A DNA stretch of 64,000 nucleotides from Pedobacter cryophilus (GTDB lineage Bacteria > Bacteroidota > Bacteroidia > Sphingobacteriales > Sphingobacteriaceae), in contig NZ_SWBP01000001.1 in assembly GCF_005116455.1 (NCBI RefSeq), positions 868,001-932,000 on the forward strand. The letters are read 5' to 3'. How positions within the stretch are numbered: the first letter of the stretch is position 1; each line of letters begins with the position of its first letter. Made by a program: the position numbers and the translations under genes. Below the pieces are notes generated by a model. The model was not told the DNA's origin, did no database searches, and was given only the letters and a program-made list of their open reading frames with translations. Of the stretch, positions 15,975 through 25,925 are shown one piece after another.

Positions 15975-18470
15975 ATGAAATCCAAATTAATTGCCTTTTT
16001 AATGTTTTTTGTTTTTGCAACAACCAGCTACGCTCAAAACAGCGCTAGTACAGATCAAAAAGGCGTAAAAATTACGGGAAAGGCAGTTGATGAAAAAACG
16101 GGTGCAACTTTAGATTTTGCAACTGTTGCTTTGGTAAATCCGGTAAATGGAACGCCAGTTAGAGGCGGGCAAACGGATTTGGATGGGAAATTTACTTTTG
16201 AGAATATTCCAACAGGCAACTACACCATAAAGATAAGTTTTGTAGGTTATGAAGCTTTTTCAAAAACTATTATAGCCAATACTAATACTCCAGTTTTAGA
16301 TTTAGGCGCTTTAAAAGTTAAAAAAGCTTCGGGTTCGGTTTTAAATGAGGTGGTGGTTACGGGTAGAAAAGATGTGATCCAGTTAGGAATTGATAGAAAG
16401 GTTTTTAATGCCGATCAAAGTTTGGTTTCACAAGGCGGCTCGGCCAGTGATTTACTTTCTACTGTTCCATCTGTACAGGTAGATTTAGATGGCAATGTAA
16501 GCTTAAGAGGAACAAGTAATGTTAGAATTTTAATAGATGGCAAACCCTCTACTTTTGGTGGGGCTAATGTGGCTCAAATCTTACAATCTTTACCAGCTAG
16601 TGCTATAGAAAAAGTAGAATTAATTACCAATCCATCTTCAAAATACGATCCTGAGGGGCAATCGGGTATCATTAATATTGTTTTAAAGAAAAACCAGCGT
16701 TTAGGAATCAATGGAAATATAGCTTTAACTACTTCAAGGTTTAATGGTTTTAATGCCAATACAGGTTTAAATTATAGAAATGAGAAGTGGAATTTATCAG
16801 GTAATTACAGTTTTAGAACTGGCGATAGGTTGGGTTCTGGTTTAAATAATACCGAGTTTTTATCAAGCAGTTTAGCTACTCCTTTTAGTTTTGCGAATGA
16901 AAACTCTTTATCAAATGATAAAAACCATACGACTAAAATAGGGGCCGAATATTACTTTACCGAGAAAACAAGTTTAGCGCTTTCGGGTAATTTAAATACA
17001 GGTAAAGAGAGTGGAAATGAAAATTTAACACAACGCTTTTTAGCTCAAAACAGAGATTTAGTTGATTTTGGATCGGGTTTTAATAAAAACACCGAAGATG
17101 GATATGGGTTTGATGTAAATATGGATTTCTTCCACAAGTTTAAGAATCCTAATGAAGAGCTAACGGCAAATTTATCTGTTGGTAAAAGCGGAGAAGATCA
17201 GACTGAAAATATTGTACAAAATTTCTTTGATTTAAACGGCGAATTATCCAATAATAGAATATCTAGCAATAGAAGAAATGTAGTTGATCAAAGTAATAGA
17301 AATTATAATATTCAGGTTGATTATATAAAGCCCCTATCTGAAGAAAGTAAATTTGAACTTGGTTTTAGAAGCACCATCAGAAACAATAATGAAGATCAAA
17401 TTTCTGACACCTTAGTAAGCGCTACTAATAATTATTCTTTAGATAGAAATCTTACCAGTTTGTTTAAATTAGAAGATATAGTACATGCTTTATATACTAA
17501 TTATCAAAATCAATTTACCAAAAATTTTGGCGTACAAGTGGGCTTGAGAGCAGAGCAAGCCTACCTAAATACGTCTATTACCGGTACAGATATTAACGGA
17601 AACTCATTAACCACACCCGGCAGATTAGATTATTTTAGAATATACCCAAGTGTGTTTTTAACTCAAAAGTTTACAGGCAACAACCAATTACAATTAAGCT
17701 ATACCCGTAGGGTAAACAGACCAAGAGGTTGGCAGGTAAATCCTTTTCCTGATGTAGATGATCGTTTCAATATCAGAATTGGTAATCCAAACTTAAGGCC
17801 AGAAGATATTCACTCATTTGAGTTTAGCTATGCAAAATTTTGGGATGCCGTTACTTTTACATCTTCCCTATATTTTAGACAAGTAAATGATGTGGTGCAA
17901 AGCTTAAGAACTTCTAACCCAGATCAGTTAGGTGGAACCATTTCCAGGTTTTTTAACTTGGCTAAAAACCAGGCTTATGGTTTAGAATTAATTAGCAGGG
18001 CTGATATCACTAAAAAAGTAAACGTAACCGGAAACTTAAACTTTTTTCAAAGTGTTTTTACAGGGGATGCAAGTTTAGGTGTTAATGATAATTCGGGCTT
18101 TAACTGGAATGGAAATTTAACCGCAAATGCCACTTTAGCTAAAAATTTATCGGCTCAATCTACTTTTTTTTATAGTGCACCAAGAGTTCTTGCGCAAGGT
18201 AAAATGAAAGAAATGTACAGCTTTGATGGCGGATTGAGATATGATATACTAAAAGCAAAAGGAAGCTTATCTTTTAATATGAGAGACATTTTAAACTCCA
18301 GAAGATTTGGCAGCACTACCGATAATGGTTTCTTTTTACAAGAATTTGAAAGAAGAAGAAGAGGTGGAATTTATAGTTTAACGTTTAGTTACCGTTTTGG
18401 AAAGCAAGATTTTGCACCAAGAAAAAATCAGAAGAAAGATAATCAACCAGCAGAGGAAGAAGGTTTTTAA
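15975..18470 (+). CDS. Outer-membrane beta-barrel protein with carboxypeptidase-regulatory and plug domains
   Basis: A signal peptide ends at SYAQ. A carboxypeptidase-regulatory-like beta-sandwich covers about residues 30-115 (VKITGKAVDEKTGATLDFAT), then a TonB-receptor plug (about 120-235: LNEVVVTGRKDVIQLGIDRK, RGTSNVRILIDGKPS) and a long barrel rich in alternating Asn/Phe/Tyr strands to the C-terminus. It belongs to the outer-membrane beta-barrel family related to TonB-dependent receptors; the substrate is unknown. A lysine-rich tail follows the last strand. A paralogue begins 72 bases downstream. Confidence 0.88.
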   Translation: MKSKLIAFLMFFVFATTSYAQNSASTDQKGVKITGKAVDEKTGATLDFATVALVNPVNGTPVRGGQTDLDGKFTFENIPTGNYTIKISFVGYEAFSKTIIANTNTPVLDLGALKVKKASGSVLNEVVVTGRKDVIQLGIDRKVFNADQSLVSQGGSASDLLSTVPSVQVDLDGNVSLRGTSNVRILIDGKPSTFGGANVAQILQSLPASAIEKVELITNPSSKYDPEGQSGIINIVLKKNQRLGINGNIALTTSRFNGFNANTGLNYRNEKWNLSGNYSFRTGDRLGSGLNNTEFLSSSLATPFSFANENSLSNDKNHTTKIGAEYYFTEKTSLALSGNLNTGKESGNENLTQRFLAQNRDLVDFGSGFNKNTEDGYGFDVNMDFFHKFKNPNEELTANLSVGKSGEDQTENIVQNFFDLNGELSNNRISSNRRNVVDQSNRNYNIQVDYIKPLSEESKFELGFRSTIRNNNEDQISDTLVSATNNYSLDRNLTSLFKLEDIVHALYTNYQNQFTKNFGVQVGLRAEQAYLNTSITGTDINGNSLTTPGRLDYFRIYPSVFLTQKFTGNNQLQLSYTRRVNRPRGWQVNPFPDVDDRFNIRIGNPNLRPEDIHSFEFSYAKFWDAVTFTSSLYFRQVNDVVQSLRTSNPDQLGGTISRFFNLAKNQAYGLELISRADITKKVNVTGNLNFFQSVFTGDASLGVNDNSGFNWNGNLTANATLAKNLSAQSTFFYSAPRVLAQGKMKEMYSFDGGLRYDILKAKGSLSFNMRDILNSRRFGSTTDNGFFLQEFERRRRGGIYSLTFSYRFGKQDFAPRKNQKKDNQPAEEEGF

Positions 18471-18542
18471 ACCTTTAGTCTAATAAATAGTCGAAGTATT
18501 TCAATTGATTTTTCTGATATTTATGGGGCTAATAAACTTACT

Positions 18543-20966
18543 TTGATCAACCTGTCTTTTCCAACAAAAATATTGTTTGTTTTCTTGTTTACATTTTGTG
18601 CTTTTACACTCCAAGTAAAAGCGCAAAGTGCTGTTGGAACTTTGCAAGGGAAAACTTTAGACCTAAAGAATAAAGAAATTATTCCTTTTGTGAATGTTGT
18701 TATTTACCGTGATGCAGATAGTTTGTCGGCAAAATCATTTCAATCAAATGCTGATGGAGTTTTTGATATTAAAAATCTTTTATTAGGGAGTTATACCGTT
18801 AAGTTTTCATTCATCGGCTACCAAGCTAAAACCATCACCAAAATTGTTTTAGATGAAAATAAACCCATTCTAAATTTAGGAACTATTGAGCTAGATGCAG
18901 ACAGTAAAATGCTGAACGAAGTGGTGATTGAGTATAGAAAGCCAGTGGTTGAAATGCAGGATGACAAAATAGTTTATAACGTTGATCAAACCATTTTTGC
19001 CGAAGGCAGTGTAGCTTCTGATATTCTAAAAAACGTACCCATGGTTTCGGTTGATTTGGACGGAAAAGCTACCATTGCAGGGAAAAGAAATACTCGAATT
19101 TTTATTGATGGAAAGCCATCAGATTACAACGCAGCCAGCATTGGTGATTTACTCAGTATTCTTCCATCGGATGCTTTAGAAACCATAGAAGTGATTACCG
19201 ATCCTTCTTCTAAATTTGATGCTGATGGAGATGGTATCATTAATATCGTTTTAAAGAAAGGAAGAAAAGTAGGTTTAACAGGTAATCTTTCTTCAAGAGT
19301 GGGCACCCAAGGAAACCATAATACTGGTGCATTTTTATCAAAAAAAACACCTAAATATTCTTTCTCTTCTAATGTTGGGTACAATCATGCAACTCGTTTT
19401 TCTGATGCAAATTCTAACAGAAGCAACTTATTTACAGATACCACTTTTTACAACAACCAAAGCAATAATTCTGATAGAATATCTGATGGATTTAGCGGGA
19501 GATTTGGCGCTACTTACCAACTAGATTCTGTTCAAAGTTTTAAATTTTCTGCCCGAGGCGGCTTTAATAAAGGAATTAGTACTTCTTTATCTGACAACTT
19601 ATATTTAGACGAACAAAAAATTGGGCAAACTTTGCGTTTTCAAAACAACAGTAGCGGAAACAGAAATTTTGATTACGCTATAGATGCTACCTACAATATC
19701 AATGCAAAAAAAAGAGGGCAATTTGATTTGGGTATAGTTTACCTCAAAAACTCCTCTAATAATAATAGGGATTACGCCAGATATTTGCTTAACGCAGATG
19801 GTTCGCCCAGAACCACCAACCCCACTTTGCAGTTAAATGATAATAATGATTTAGGGCACAACATTGATTTAAATGCCGATTATGATAAAAGTTTTGCTTT
19901 TTTAAACACCAAATTAGAAGCGGGTTTAAAAACCAGCATTAATTTTTCTGACAATAGCCAAGCGGTTCAAAATTTTGATTATGCCATTAATGATTATGTG
20001 TATAACCCAAACCTTACCAATAGCTTTCTTTTTCAGCAAAATATTTATTCGGCCTATGTTTCTTTAAGGTTTAAGATCCAAAAATGGAGTTTTAGATTAG
20101 GTAACCGAGCCGAGGTAACCAACGTAAACTTTATTCAAGAAAACAGCCCAAATGTAGAAATAGCTCCTTACACTAATTTTTTTCCAAGCTTTGGTGTCAA
20201 TAGAGTTTTTAATAGCAAATACAGCATCGGCATAAGCTATAGTAACAGAGTAGCCAGGCCAAGAGCTTTAAGTTTAAATCCTTTGATTGATGATTCTGAC
20301 CCTCAAAACTTAAAATTTGGAAACCCAAATTTGATTCCTTCTTTTACCCATCAGTATGAACTTAATTTTAGTGTTTTTGGGAAAGATTGGTCGGTTTCGC
20401 CACGTTTAAGTTATGCAGATTCTAAAAAAATTATTGAAAGACTAAAAACAGTAAGTACTGATGGAAATACCATTACCACTTACCAAAATTTGGCTAATAG
20501 CACCTCTTTAAATCTCAACGTTTTTAGTAATTATAGAATGGATAAGCGTAAAACTTTTAATGCGGGTTTTACCTTAAGTCAAATTAATTATACTTCTGCT
20601 GCTAATGCCGCGTACAATAGAAAAGGGATGAATATAAGGTCTAATTTAGGGATAAGTTATGCGCTTAAAAATACATCGGCTTTTGAGGTAAACGTAAACT
20701 ACATTAAAAACACCGCTGCACAAGGTGTTACGCAGGGTTCGGTAGAAACACAGTTTGGGTTTAGAAGAAATTTTTATAAAAACAAAATTGGGGTTAGATT
20801 TACAGCAATAGATCCATTTACCCAAAGAAACTTAACTACCGTTACAGAAGGACCAAACTTTTATCAAGAAAGTTTTTCTATCCAAAGAACAAGAAACTTT
20901 TTATTGGCCTTAAGTTACAGGTTCACAAAAATTGAAAAAGGACCAATCATCAAAAAGAAAGTTTAA
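18543..20966 (+). CDS. Outer-membrane beta-barrel protein, paralogue of the upstream gene
   Basis: Same architecture as the previous gene: signal peptide (ending QVKAQ), carboxypeptidase-regulatory-like domain (LQGKTLDLKNKEIIPFVNVV), plug (KNTRIFIDGKPSDYN-like segment, residues about 180-195) and barrel. The two share plug and barrel motifs such as VNRPRxxxxNP versus VARPRALSLNP, but are clearly diverged. The likely start is TTG at 18543, since it opens the signal peptide and no in-frame ATG precedes it. The stop overlaps by 4 bases that of the convergent PorP/SprF gene. Confidence 0.86.
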   Translation: MINLSFPTKILFVFLFTFCAFTLQVKAQSAVGTLQGKTLDLKNKEIIPFVNVVIYRDADSLSAKSFQSNADGVFDIKNLLLGSYTVKFSFIGYQAKTITKIVLDENKPILNLGTIELDADSKMLNEVVIEYRKPVVEMQDDKIVYNVDQTIFAEGSVASDILKNVPMVSVDLDGKATIAGKRNTRIFIDGKPSDYNAASIGDLLSILPSDALETIEVITDPSSKFDADGDGIINIVLKKGRKVGLTGNLSSRVGTQGNHNTGAFLSKKTPKYSFSSNVGYNHATRFSDANSNRSNLFTDTTFYNNQSNNSDRISDGFSGRFGATYQLDSVQSFKFSARGGFNKGISTSLSDNLYLDEQKIGQTLRFQNNSSGNRNFDYAIDATYNINAKKRGQFDLGIVYLKNSSNNNRDYARYLLNADGSPRTTNPTLQLNDNNDLGHNIDLNADYDKSFAFLNTKLEAGLKTSINFSDNSQAVQNFDYAINDYVYNPNLTNSFLFQQNIYSAYVSLRFKIQKWSFRLGNRAEVTNVNFIQENSPNVEIAPYTNFFPSFGVNRVFNSKYSIGISYSNRVARPRALSLNPLIDDSDPQNLKFGNPNLIPSFTHQYELNFSVFGKDWSVSPRLSYADSKKIIERLKTVSTDGNTITTYQNLANSTSLNLNVFSNYRMDKRKTFNAGFTLSQINYTSAANAAYNRKGMNIRSNLGISYALKNTSAFEVNVNYIKNTAAQGVTQGSVETQFGFRRNFYKNKIGVRFTAIDPFTQRNLTTVTEGPNFYQESFSIQRTRNFLLALSYRFTKIEKGPIIKKKV

Positions 20967-21880
20967 AAATAACAAGCGGTATGGTCTCTGCCTCTAACGG
21001 GCAATCTAAATTGAAGAGAGATTTCATGAGAACCTTTTTGAACTTTAGCTAATGCCGTATTGGTAAAATCAAATGAATAGCCAACTTGAAAATCAGGAGT
21101 GATACGAAAAGCAGCAACAGCATCAAAAGAATCTAAGGTACGATAAGAAGCACCAAGCCATAAAGTTTCGCTAATGAGCACACTTGCATTTAAATCAAAC
21201 TGAACAGGAGAGCCATTTACATATTTGATTAAAAAATTAGGTTTCAGCTTTAAATTGGCATTTAATTGAACTAGGTAGCCTGCCTGTAAAATATAATGTG
21301 CCCTGTAAGCGGTAGAAGCATTGGTTTTTGCAATACTATTGATGTCTCTATAAAAAAAATGTGGAGAAGAAATACCAAGATAGTATTTATCAGAAAACAG
21401 CATGGCGCCCCATCCTAAATTTACCTTCATGTTATTTGCATCTTGAAAAACAGGGTCGTTAACGGATGCCGGACTTTCGCCATATTTTTCTGAATAAGTG
21501 GCACTAAAGCTGCTTGCGCCACCATTTATGGCTAAAGCTAAGTAAGAGTTAGTGCCTACAGGTACTCGTTGTGCAATGCTTAAATCGCCTCCTGTTTCCT
21601 TTATTACTTCACCAATTTGATCATTCATTAAAATGGCGCCTATGAAAGTGTTAGATTCTTTTATGGGTGTGTGAACAGAAATAGTTTGCGTACGAGGAGC
21701 GCCTTTAAAACCTACCCATTGATGCCTGCTGAGTGCGGTAAACGTTAATGATTCATCAACAGCAGAGTAAGCTGGATTAATTGCTAAGGTATTAAACATG
21801 TATTGGGTGTACATAGCTTTTTGCTGCCCATGTACAAGATAGGCAGTAAGTACTAAAATACATGTTAGAATAAATTTCAT
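20963..21880 (-). CDS. PorP/SprF family type IX secretion membrane protein
   Basis: Proteins of this family are outer-membrane components or partners of type IX secretion and gliding. After a signal peptide (ending YLVHGQ) comes the family signature QYMFNTLAINPAYSA (about residues 26-40), then SRHQWVGFKGAPRTQ and repeated barrel strands (YLGISSPHFF, LGASYR, VGYSFDF). At 305 residues it is full length. Many such paralogues sit beside genes for secreted proteins; here the neighbour is only convergent. The four-base overlap with the barrel gene leaves no room for a separate terminator. Confidence 0.9.
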   Translation of the reverse strand: MKFILTCILVLTAYLVHGQQKAMYTQYMFNTLAINPAYSAVDESLTFTALSRHQWVGFKGAPRTQTISVHTPIKESNTFIGAILMNDQIGEVIKETGGDLSIAQRVPVGTNSYLALAINGGASSFSATYSEKYGESPASVNDPVFQDANNMKVNLGWGAMLFSDKYYLGISSPHFFYRDINSIAKTNASTAYRAHYILQAGYLVQLNANLKLKPNFLIKYVNGSPVQFDLNASVLISETLWLGASYRTLDSFDAVAAFRITPDFQVGYSFDFTNTALAKVQKGSHEISLQFRLPVRGRDHTACYF

Positions 21881-22146
21881 TTTATTTCTCCCAATGTTTC
21901 GGGCTTAAAAAATTTTGAAGGAAGGAGAGGCCTAGCAAAATAATTTTAGTGTACCGCTTTGTTGTGCGTACTTTTTTACGAAATAAAGGAGGTTAAGGTT
22001 ACTGCAAATTAGCCGATAAATTGTGGAGTTGAACAAAGAATTTGAGTATAAAAATTGTTGATTAACAGGCTATTAAGAGTTAAACAAATGCTTTTAAAAG
22101 AAACTATTTTGCATAAAATGAGTTTAAAAAATCTTGAAAGTTAATT

Positions 22147-24015
22147 TCATTTCAATAAATTATCAATGCTGTTGTAAGCCACAGAATGATAATTAGGACG
22201 AGCAGATAAATAAATTTCTTTAGCTAATTTTTTTCCTTCGGGAGTTTTAATTAATTCTTTATAAATGGGCATTAAAAATTTTCGTCGGCCTACGTTTATT
22301 AAGAAGTTTTTCATTGGAGGATAAGCTACAGCATATTTAGTTTTTGCCGCTAAAGTGTACCAAGCGCATTGAATTTCGGCATTGCCAGAATTACTAAAAC
22401 CAAACTCTTTATCTATGGCTTGTATTTCGTTTAATCCAATATTTTGAGGTAAGGTATTAATGAAATATAATTTTTCATTTGTTGAGCTTATTTTATTGCT
22501 TAAGCCCACCGGGTTTTTAGAAGTATTTAAAGCCTTTTGCAGGATTTCTATTTGTTTAAATTTAGTACTTACCGGCGCTTTAAACTCTTTAGGTAAACCA
22601 GGTTGATAAACCCAGGCATAAGAATTTATTTTATTTTTTATTTCTTCATTTCCTTTAATCAATTTGGTGTTGATCTCTTCTAAAAACCTATCATTTGTCA
22701 TACTTTTAAAGGCATATTCATTGAAATAAGATTTTAAAAAGGAATCAAATTGTGTTTTTCCAATAGCTTTTTCTATGTTTTTAAGAAAGAAATATCCTTT
22801 TTCATAAGCAATATCACTTACGCCACCATCAGGGTCTCTATTTGTAAAATCAACATTTAAGCGAGTGTCAGGACTTTTCTCTCCTAAATCCTGAATGGTT
22901 TCCATAAGACTATTATAACCCAAAACCTCCTGCATTTTAGCCTCCTCCGGTCCGTAAAGCTCTTCTAAAATCCTTCTTTCAAAGTAAACGGTAAACCCTT
23001 CATTAAGCCAAAAGTCGTTCCAAGTGGCATTGGTTACTAAATTACCGCTCCAGCTGTGTGCCAATTCATGAGCCACTAAACTCACCAAAGATCGGTCTCC
23101 AGCAATTACCGTTGGAGTGGCAAAAGTTAGCATAGGGTTTTCCATCCCACCAAAAGGAAAACTAGGTGGGAGTACTAAAATATCATACCTGCCCCATCTG
23201 TAATCTCCATATAACTTCTCAGCAGTATTTACCATTTTACCCATATCAGCAAATTCATACCCTACTTTTTCTAACATAGAAGGTTCGGCGTAAACGCCAG
23301 TTCTATTATCTATGGCTTTGAAAGTAATATCGCCAACGGCTAAAGCCATTAAATAAGAAGGGATGGCTTGCTTTTGCTCAAAATGGTATTGGCCGGTTTC
23401 ATTTTTTACGGTTGGGTTTTGAGCACTCATTAGCGCTAACAATTCTTTTGGCACCGTTATATCTGCGGTATAGGTAAACCTAATGGCTGGGCTATCTTGT
23501 GTTGGAATCCAGGTTCTGGCTAAAATGGCTTCAGATTGGGTAAATAAATAAGGTTGTTTTTTGCCCGCTGTTTGTTGTGCGGTTAGCCATTGTAAAGCGG
23601 CAGCATTTTCACCTGTGCTATAAAAAATGTGAATTTTTTTGGTTTGCGGGGTAATTTGGATGCTTAATGGCTTACCAGTAAATTCTTCTTCATCGCCTAA
23701 AGCAAAAAAAGCACTATCTGTTTGGTTATCTAATGTTACTTTTTCTATGTTTAAACCTTTGGTATCAAATATTACTTCATCTACTTTTTGGGTGTTATTG
23801 ATGGTCCAAACGGCTTCTCCATTAAGTTCTTTAGCTGTAAAATTAACTTTCAGCTTTAAATCTAAATGGGTAACTATACATTGTTCTGGATTTGAAAAAG
23901 AGTGAGGATCTTGCCTTTTTATAGGTTCTTCAATCGCTACATTTTCTGCTTTCTTTTTATCCTGATTGCAAGAAAAAATAATTAAAACAGGCAATAAAAG
24001 GAATAACTTTTTCAT
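22147..24015 (-). CDS. M1 family aminopeptidase, lipoprotein
   Basis: Zinc aminopeptidase expected to remove N-terminal residues from peptides in the periplasm. A lipobox (IIFSC, Cys16) follows a short signal. The exopeptidase motif GGMEN is at 289-293, the zinc site HELAH at 316-320 with the third ligand Glu339 in LNEGF, spaced as in M1 enzymes. The C-terminal helical domain resembles leukotriene A4 hydrolase. It begins 19 bases downstream of the sigma-factor partner gene and may belong to the same transcript. Confidence 0.93.
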   Translation of the reverse strand: MKKLFLLLPVLIIFSCNQDKKKAENVAIEEPIKRQDPHSFSNPEQCIVTHLDLKLKVNFTAKELNGEAVWTINNTQKVDEVIFDTKGLNIEKVTLDNQTDSAFFALGDEEEFTGKPLSIQITPQTKKIHIFYSTGENAAALQWLTAQQTAGKKQPYLFTQSEAILARTWIPTQDSPAIRFTYTADITVPKELLALMSAQNPTVKNETGQYHFEQKQAIPSYLMALAVGDITFKAIDNRTGVYAEPSMLEKVGYEFADMGKMVNTAEKLYGDYRWGRYDILVLPPSFPFGGMENPMLTFATPTVIAGDRSLVSLVAHELAHSWSGNLVTNATWNDFWLNEGFTVYFERRILEELYGPEEAKMQEVLGYNSLMETIQDLGEKSPDTRLNVDFTNRDPDGGVSDIAYEKGYFFLKNIEKAIGKTQFDSFLKSYFNEYAFKSMTNDRFLEEINTKLIKGNEEIKNKINSYAWVYQPGLPKEFKAPVSTKFKQIEILQKALNTSKNPVGLSNKISSTNEKLYFINTLPQNIGLNEIQAIDKEFGFSNSGNAEIQCAWYTLAAKTKYAVAYPPMKNFLINVGRRKFLMPIYKELIKTPEGKKLAKEIYLSARPNYHSVAYNSIDNLLK

Positions 24016-24033
24016 CAGCTTAAAATATTTTTA

Positions 24034-25278
24034 TTATTTGAATCTAACAGCAACTTTAATTTTTTGCGCTCTACCATCAGCAGCACCATGCCAAGATGTA
24101 TAGCCTTTTATTAACTCAAGGGCTTTATTATTAGCATTATTACTCAATCCTTTTTGAATATTAAAATCAGAAAGTTTGCCATTCTTTAAAATTACAAATT
24201 CTACCACCACTCTACCTGTTTCTCCGTTATTTAATTGTGCATTAGCATCTAAATATTTTCTGAAAGCTCGCCATCCATCTTTTGGACCTGCAAAAATTTC
24301 TTCTGATTTTTTTGCAGTGCCATAACCTACCACCACGACTTCAGATAATGCCGATAAATCTGGTTTCAAAGAAATATCTAGGGAAACATCTTTATTATTT
24401 ACCGCCACAGTCTCTGATAAAAAACCGAGGTAGCTGATTTTTAAATCAGCTTTTTCTGATGCTAAAATTTCAAACTCTCCTTTAGCATTAGAAACGGTTA
24501 CCTCTCCATTTTGCTGGTTAATAATTTGGACCCCGGGTAAAGCAACGCCATCGGTAACATCAGTAATTTTGCCACTGATAAGTTTAGTTTTTGAAGTAGC
24601 GGCAACACTAGCTATCCTAAATGCAAGAGCAGAATTATTCTCTGTTTTCATTTTTGCACTGAGGTTAGCAGCCAGTAGGTCTCTTTTTTGTTGTACCGCA
24701 TAGCCAATTACACTTACCTCATCAAGAGCTAAAGTATCTGCTTTAGAAGTTGCAGACATTTGCGCCATAGGTTCTATCGTAATTTCATCTGCTGGTGAAT
24801 ATTGTTTGGCTTGCGCCGATGGATTGGCATCATTTTGAACAATTGCCGGGCTGTTGACTAAATCAGCAATTAAATTTTCATCACTTTCTATGAGTGTATC
24901 TCCCATTATTTTGGTTGATTTGGGATAACCCTCTTTCTTTTGTAATTCTGTAACTGCAATTGCTTTATTTTCTGGTGTTTGGTTAAAGTATATACTGATA
25001 ACTGCAATCCCAAAAATGACTGATGCGGCAATGGATAGCTGTTTTAGCCCCCAATTTATAACGATACCTTTTTCCTTATTTTCTATTCTTTTGGCTAGTC
25101 TTAAAGATAGCTCCTCTAAATCTTTGTCTTTTACTTTAAAAGCTTCAAAACCATCCATAGCTTCCTGCAAAAAAGGATCTTCCAAAGCCCTTTTTTCCAA
25201 GTGATGCTTGGCAGCAGGCGTTAGTTCTCCGTTAAAATACTGGCGGATTAATGCTATGTCAGTGTTTTGCTTATTCAC
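24034..25278 (-). CDS. Membrane protein with anti-sigma-like N-terminus, carboxypeptidase-regulatory domain and TonB-like C-terminus
   Basis: The first 75 residues are charged helices like an anti-sigma domain; one membrane segment follows at about 79-99 (LSIAASVIFGIAVISIY). In the periplasm lies a low-complexity linker, a carboxypeptidase-regulatory-like domain (about 230-310: ISGKITDVTDGVALPGVQII) ending in LSEVVVVGYGTAKKSE, and a TonB C-terminal-like domain (about 345-414: GRVVVEFVILKNGKLSDFNI). It overlaps the sigma-factor gene by 8 bases, so translation is coupled, and it probably controls that sigma factor. The fusion of these three parts is unusual. Confidence 0.8.
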   Translation of the reverse strand: MNKQNTDIALIRQYFNGELTPAAKHHLEKRALEDPFLQEAMDGFEAFKVKDKDLEELSLRLAKRIENKEKGIVINWGLKQLSIAASVIFGIAVISIYFNQTPENKAIAVTELQKKEGYPKSTKIMGDTLIESDENLIADLVNSPAIVQNDANPSAQAKQYSPADEITIEPMAQMSATSKADTLALDEVSVIGYAVQQKRDLLAANLSAKMKTENNSALAFRIASVAATSKTKLISGKITDVTDGVALPGVQIINQQNGEVTVSNAKGEFEILASEKADLKISYLGFLSETVAVNNKDVSLDISLKPDLSALSEVVVVGYGTAKKSEEIFAGPKDGWRAFRKYLDANAQLNNGETGRVVVEFVILKNGKLSDFNIQKGLSNNANNKALELIKGYTSWHGAADGRAQKIKVAVRFK

Positions 25279-25855
25279 CTTGTTTTTCTATACAAATTTT
25301 TAAATTTCGTTTCCCGTTTTGGATATAGCTTTTCACCTTGTTAAGCTCAAAACCTGTATTTTGCGCAACTTCGGTATAACATTGTTGTTGTAAATAAAAC
25401 AAGTTAACACTTATTTTTTGCTCATCAGAAAGGGTTTCCATACATTTTTCCATGGCCGTTAAATACCATTCTTTTTGGTTACTATCTTCATGATGCTGTG
25501 AAGACTCTAATTCCATAAATTGGTCTTCTATGTTTACCATAGTATGTTTTTGGCTTTTACGTAATTCCATTAAACAATAGTTTCTACTTAAAACGTATAA
25601 CCAGCTTTTAAAATTTTTTACTTCATGCAATTTTAATTTATGGATAAGTTCTTCAAAAATTTGCATTACGGCATCTTTACTTTCCTCCTCATCTTTAAAA
25701 TATTTTAAGCAAACGCCATACACTAAAGGCATATATTGCTCATAGAGTTTACCTAAAACTAACAGATCTCCTGATTTTTTATAATCGGTGATCAACTGCT
25801 CGTCTAAGCTTATTGGCTCAATATTTTTAGAGATCAATTCCATTAATTCCATCAA
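25271..25855 (-). CDS. ECF-type RNA polymerase sigma factor
   Basis: A 194-residue sigma-70 family protein. Region 2 includes LYEQYMPLVYGVCLKYFKDE and the DNA-binding NFKSWLYVLSRNYCLMELRK (about residues 83-102); region 4 is the C-terminal helix-turn-helix with LSDEQKISVNLFYLQQQCYT and NKVKSYIQNGKRNLK. The gene for its membrane partner follows with an 8-base overlap. The vWA gene diverges from it only 70 bases away, so the two promoters are back to back. Several ATG codons exist at the start (MMELMEL). Confidence 0.93.
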   Translation of the reverse strand: MMELMELISKNIEPISLDEQLITDYKKSGDLLVLGKLYEQYMPLVYGVCLKYFKDEEESKDAVMQIFEELIHKLKLHEVKNFKSWLYVLSRNYCLMELRKSQKHTMVNIEDQFMELESSQHHEDSNQKEWYLTAMEKCMETLSDEQKISVNLFYLQQQCYTEVAQNTGFELNKVKSYIQNGKRNLKICIEKQGE

Positions 25856-25925
25856 TTTAAAAAAAATATTCTGCCCTTTTATGGAATTCTATCAGAATAG
25901 CATCTTCATTAAAAAACTTAACAAT

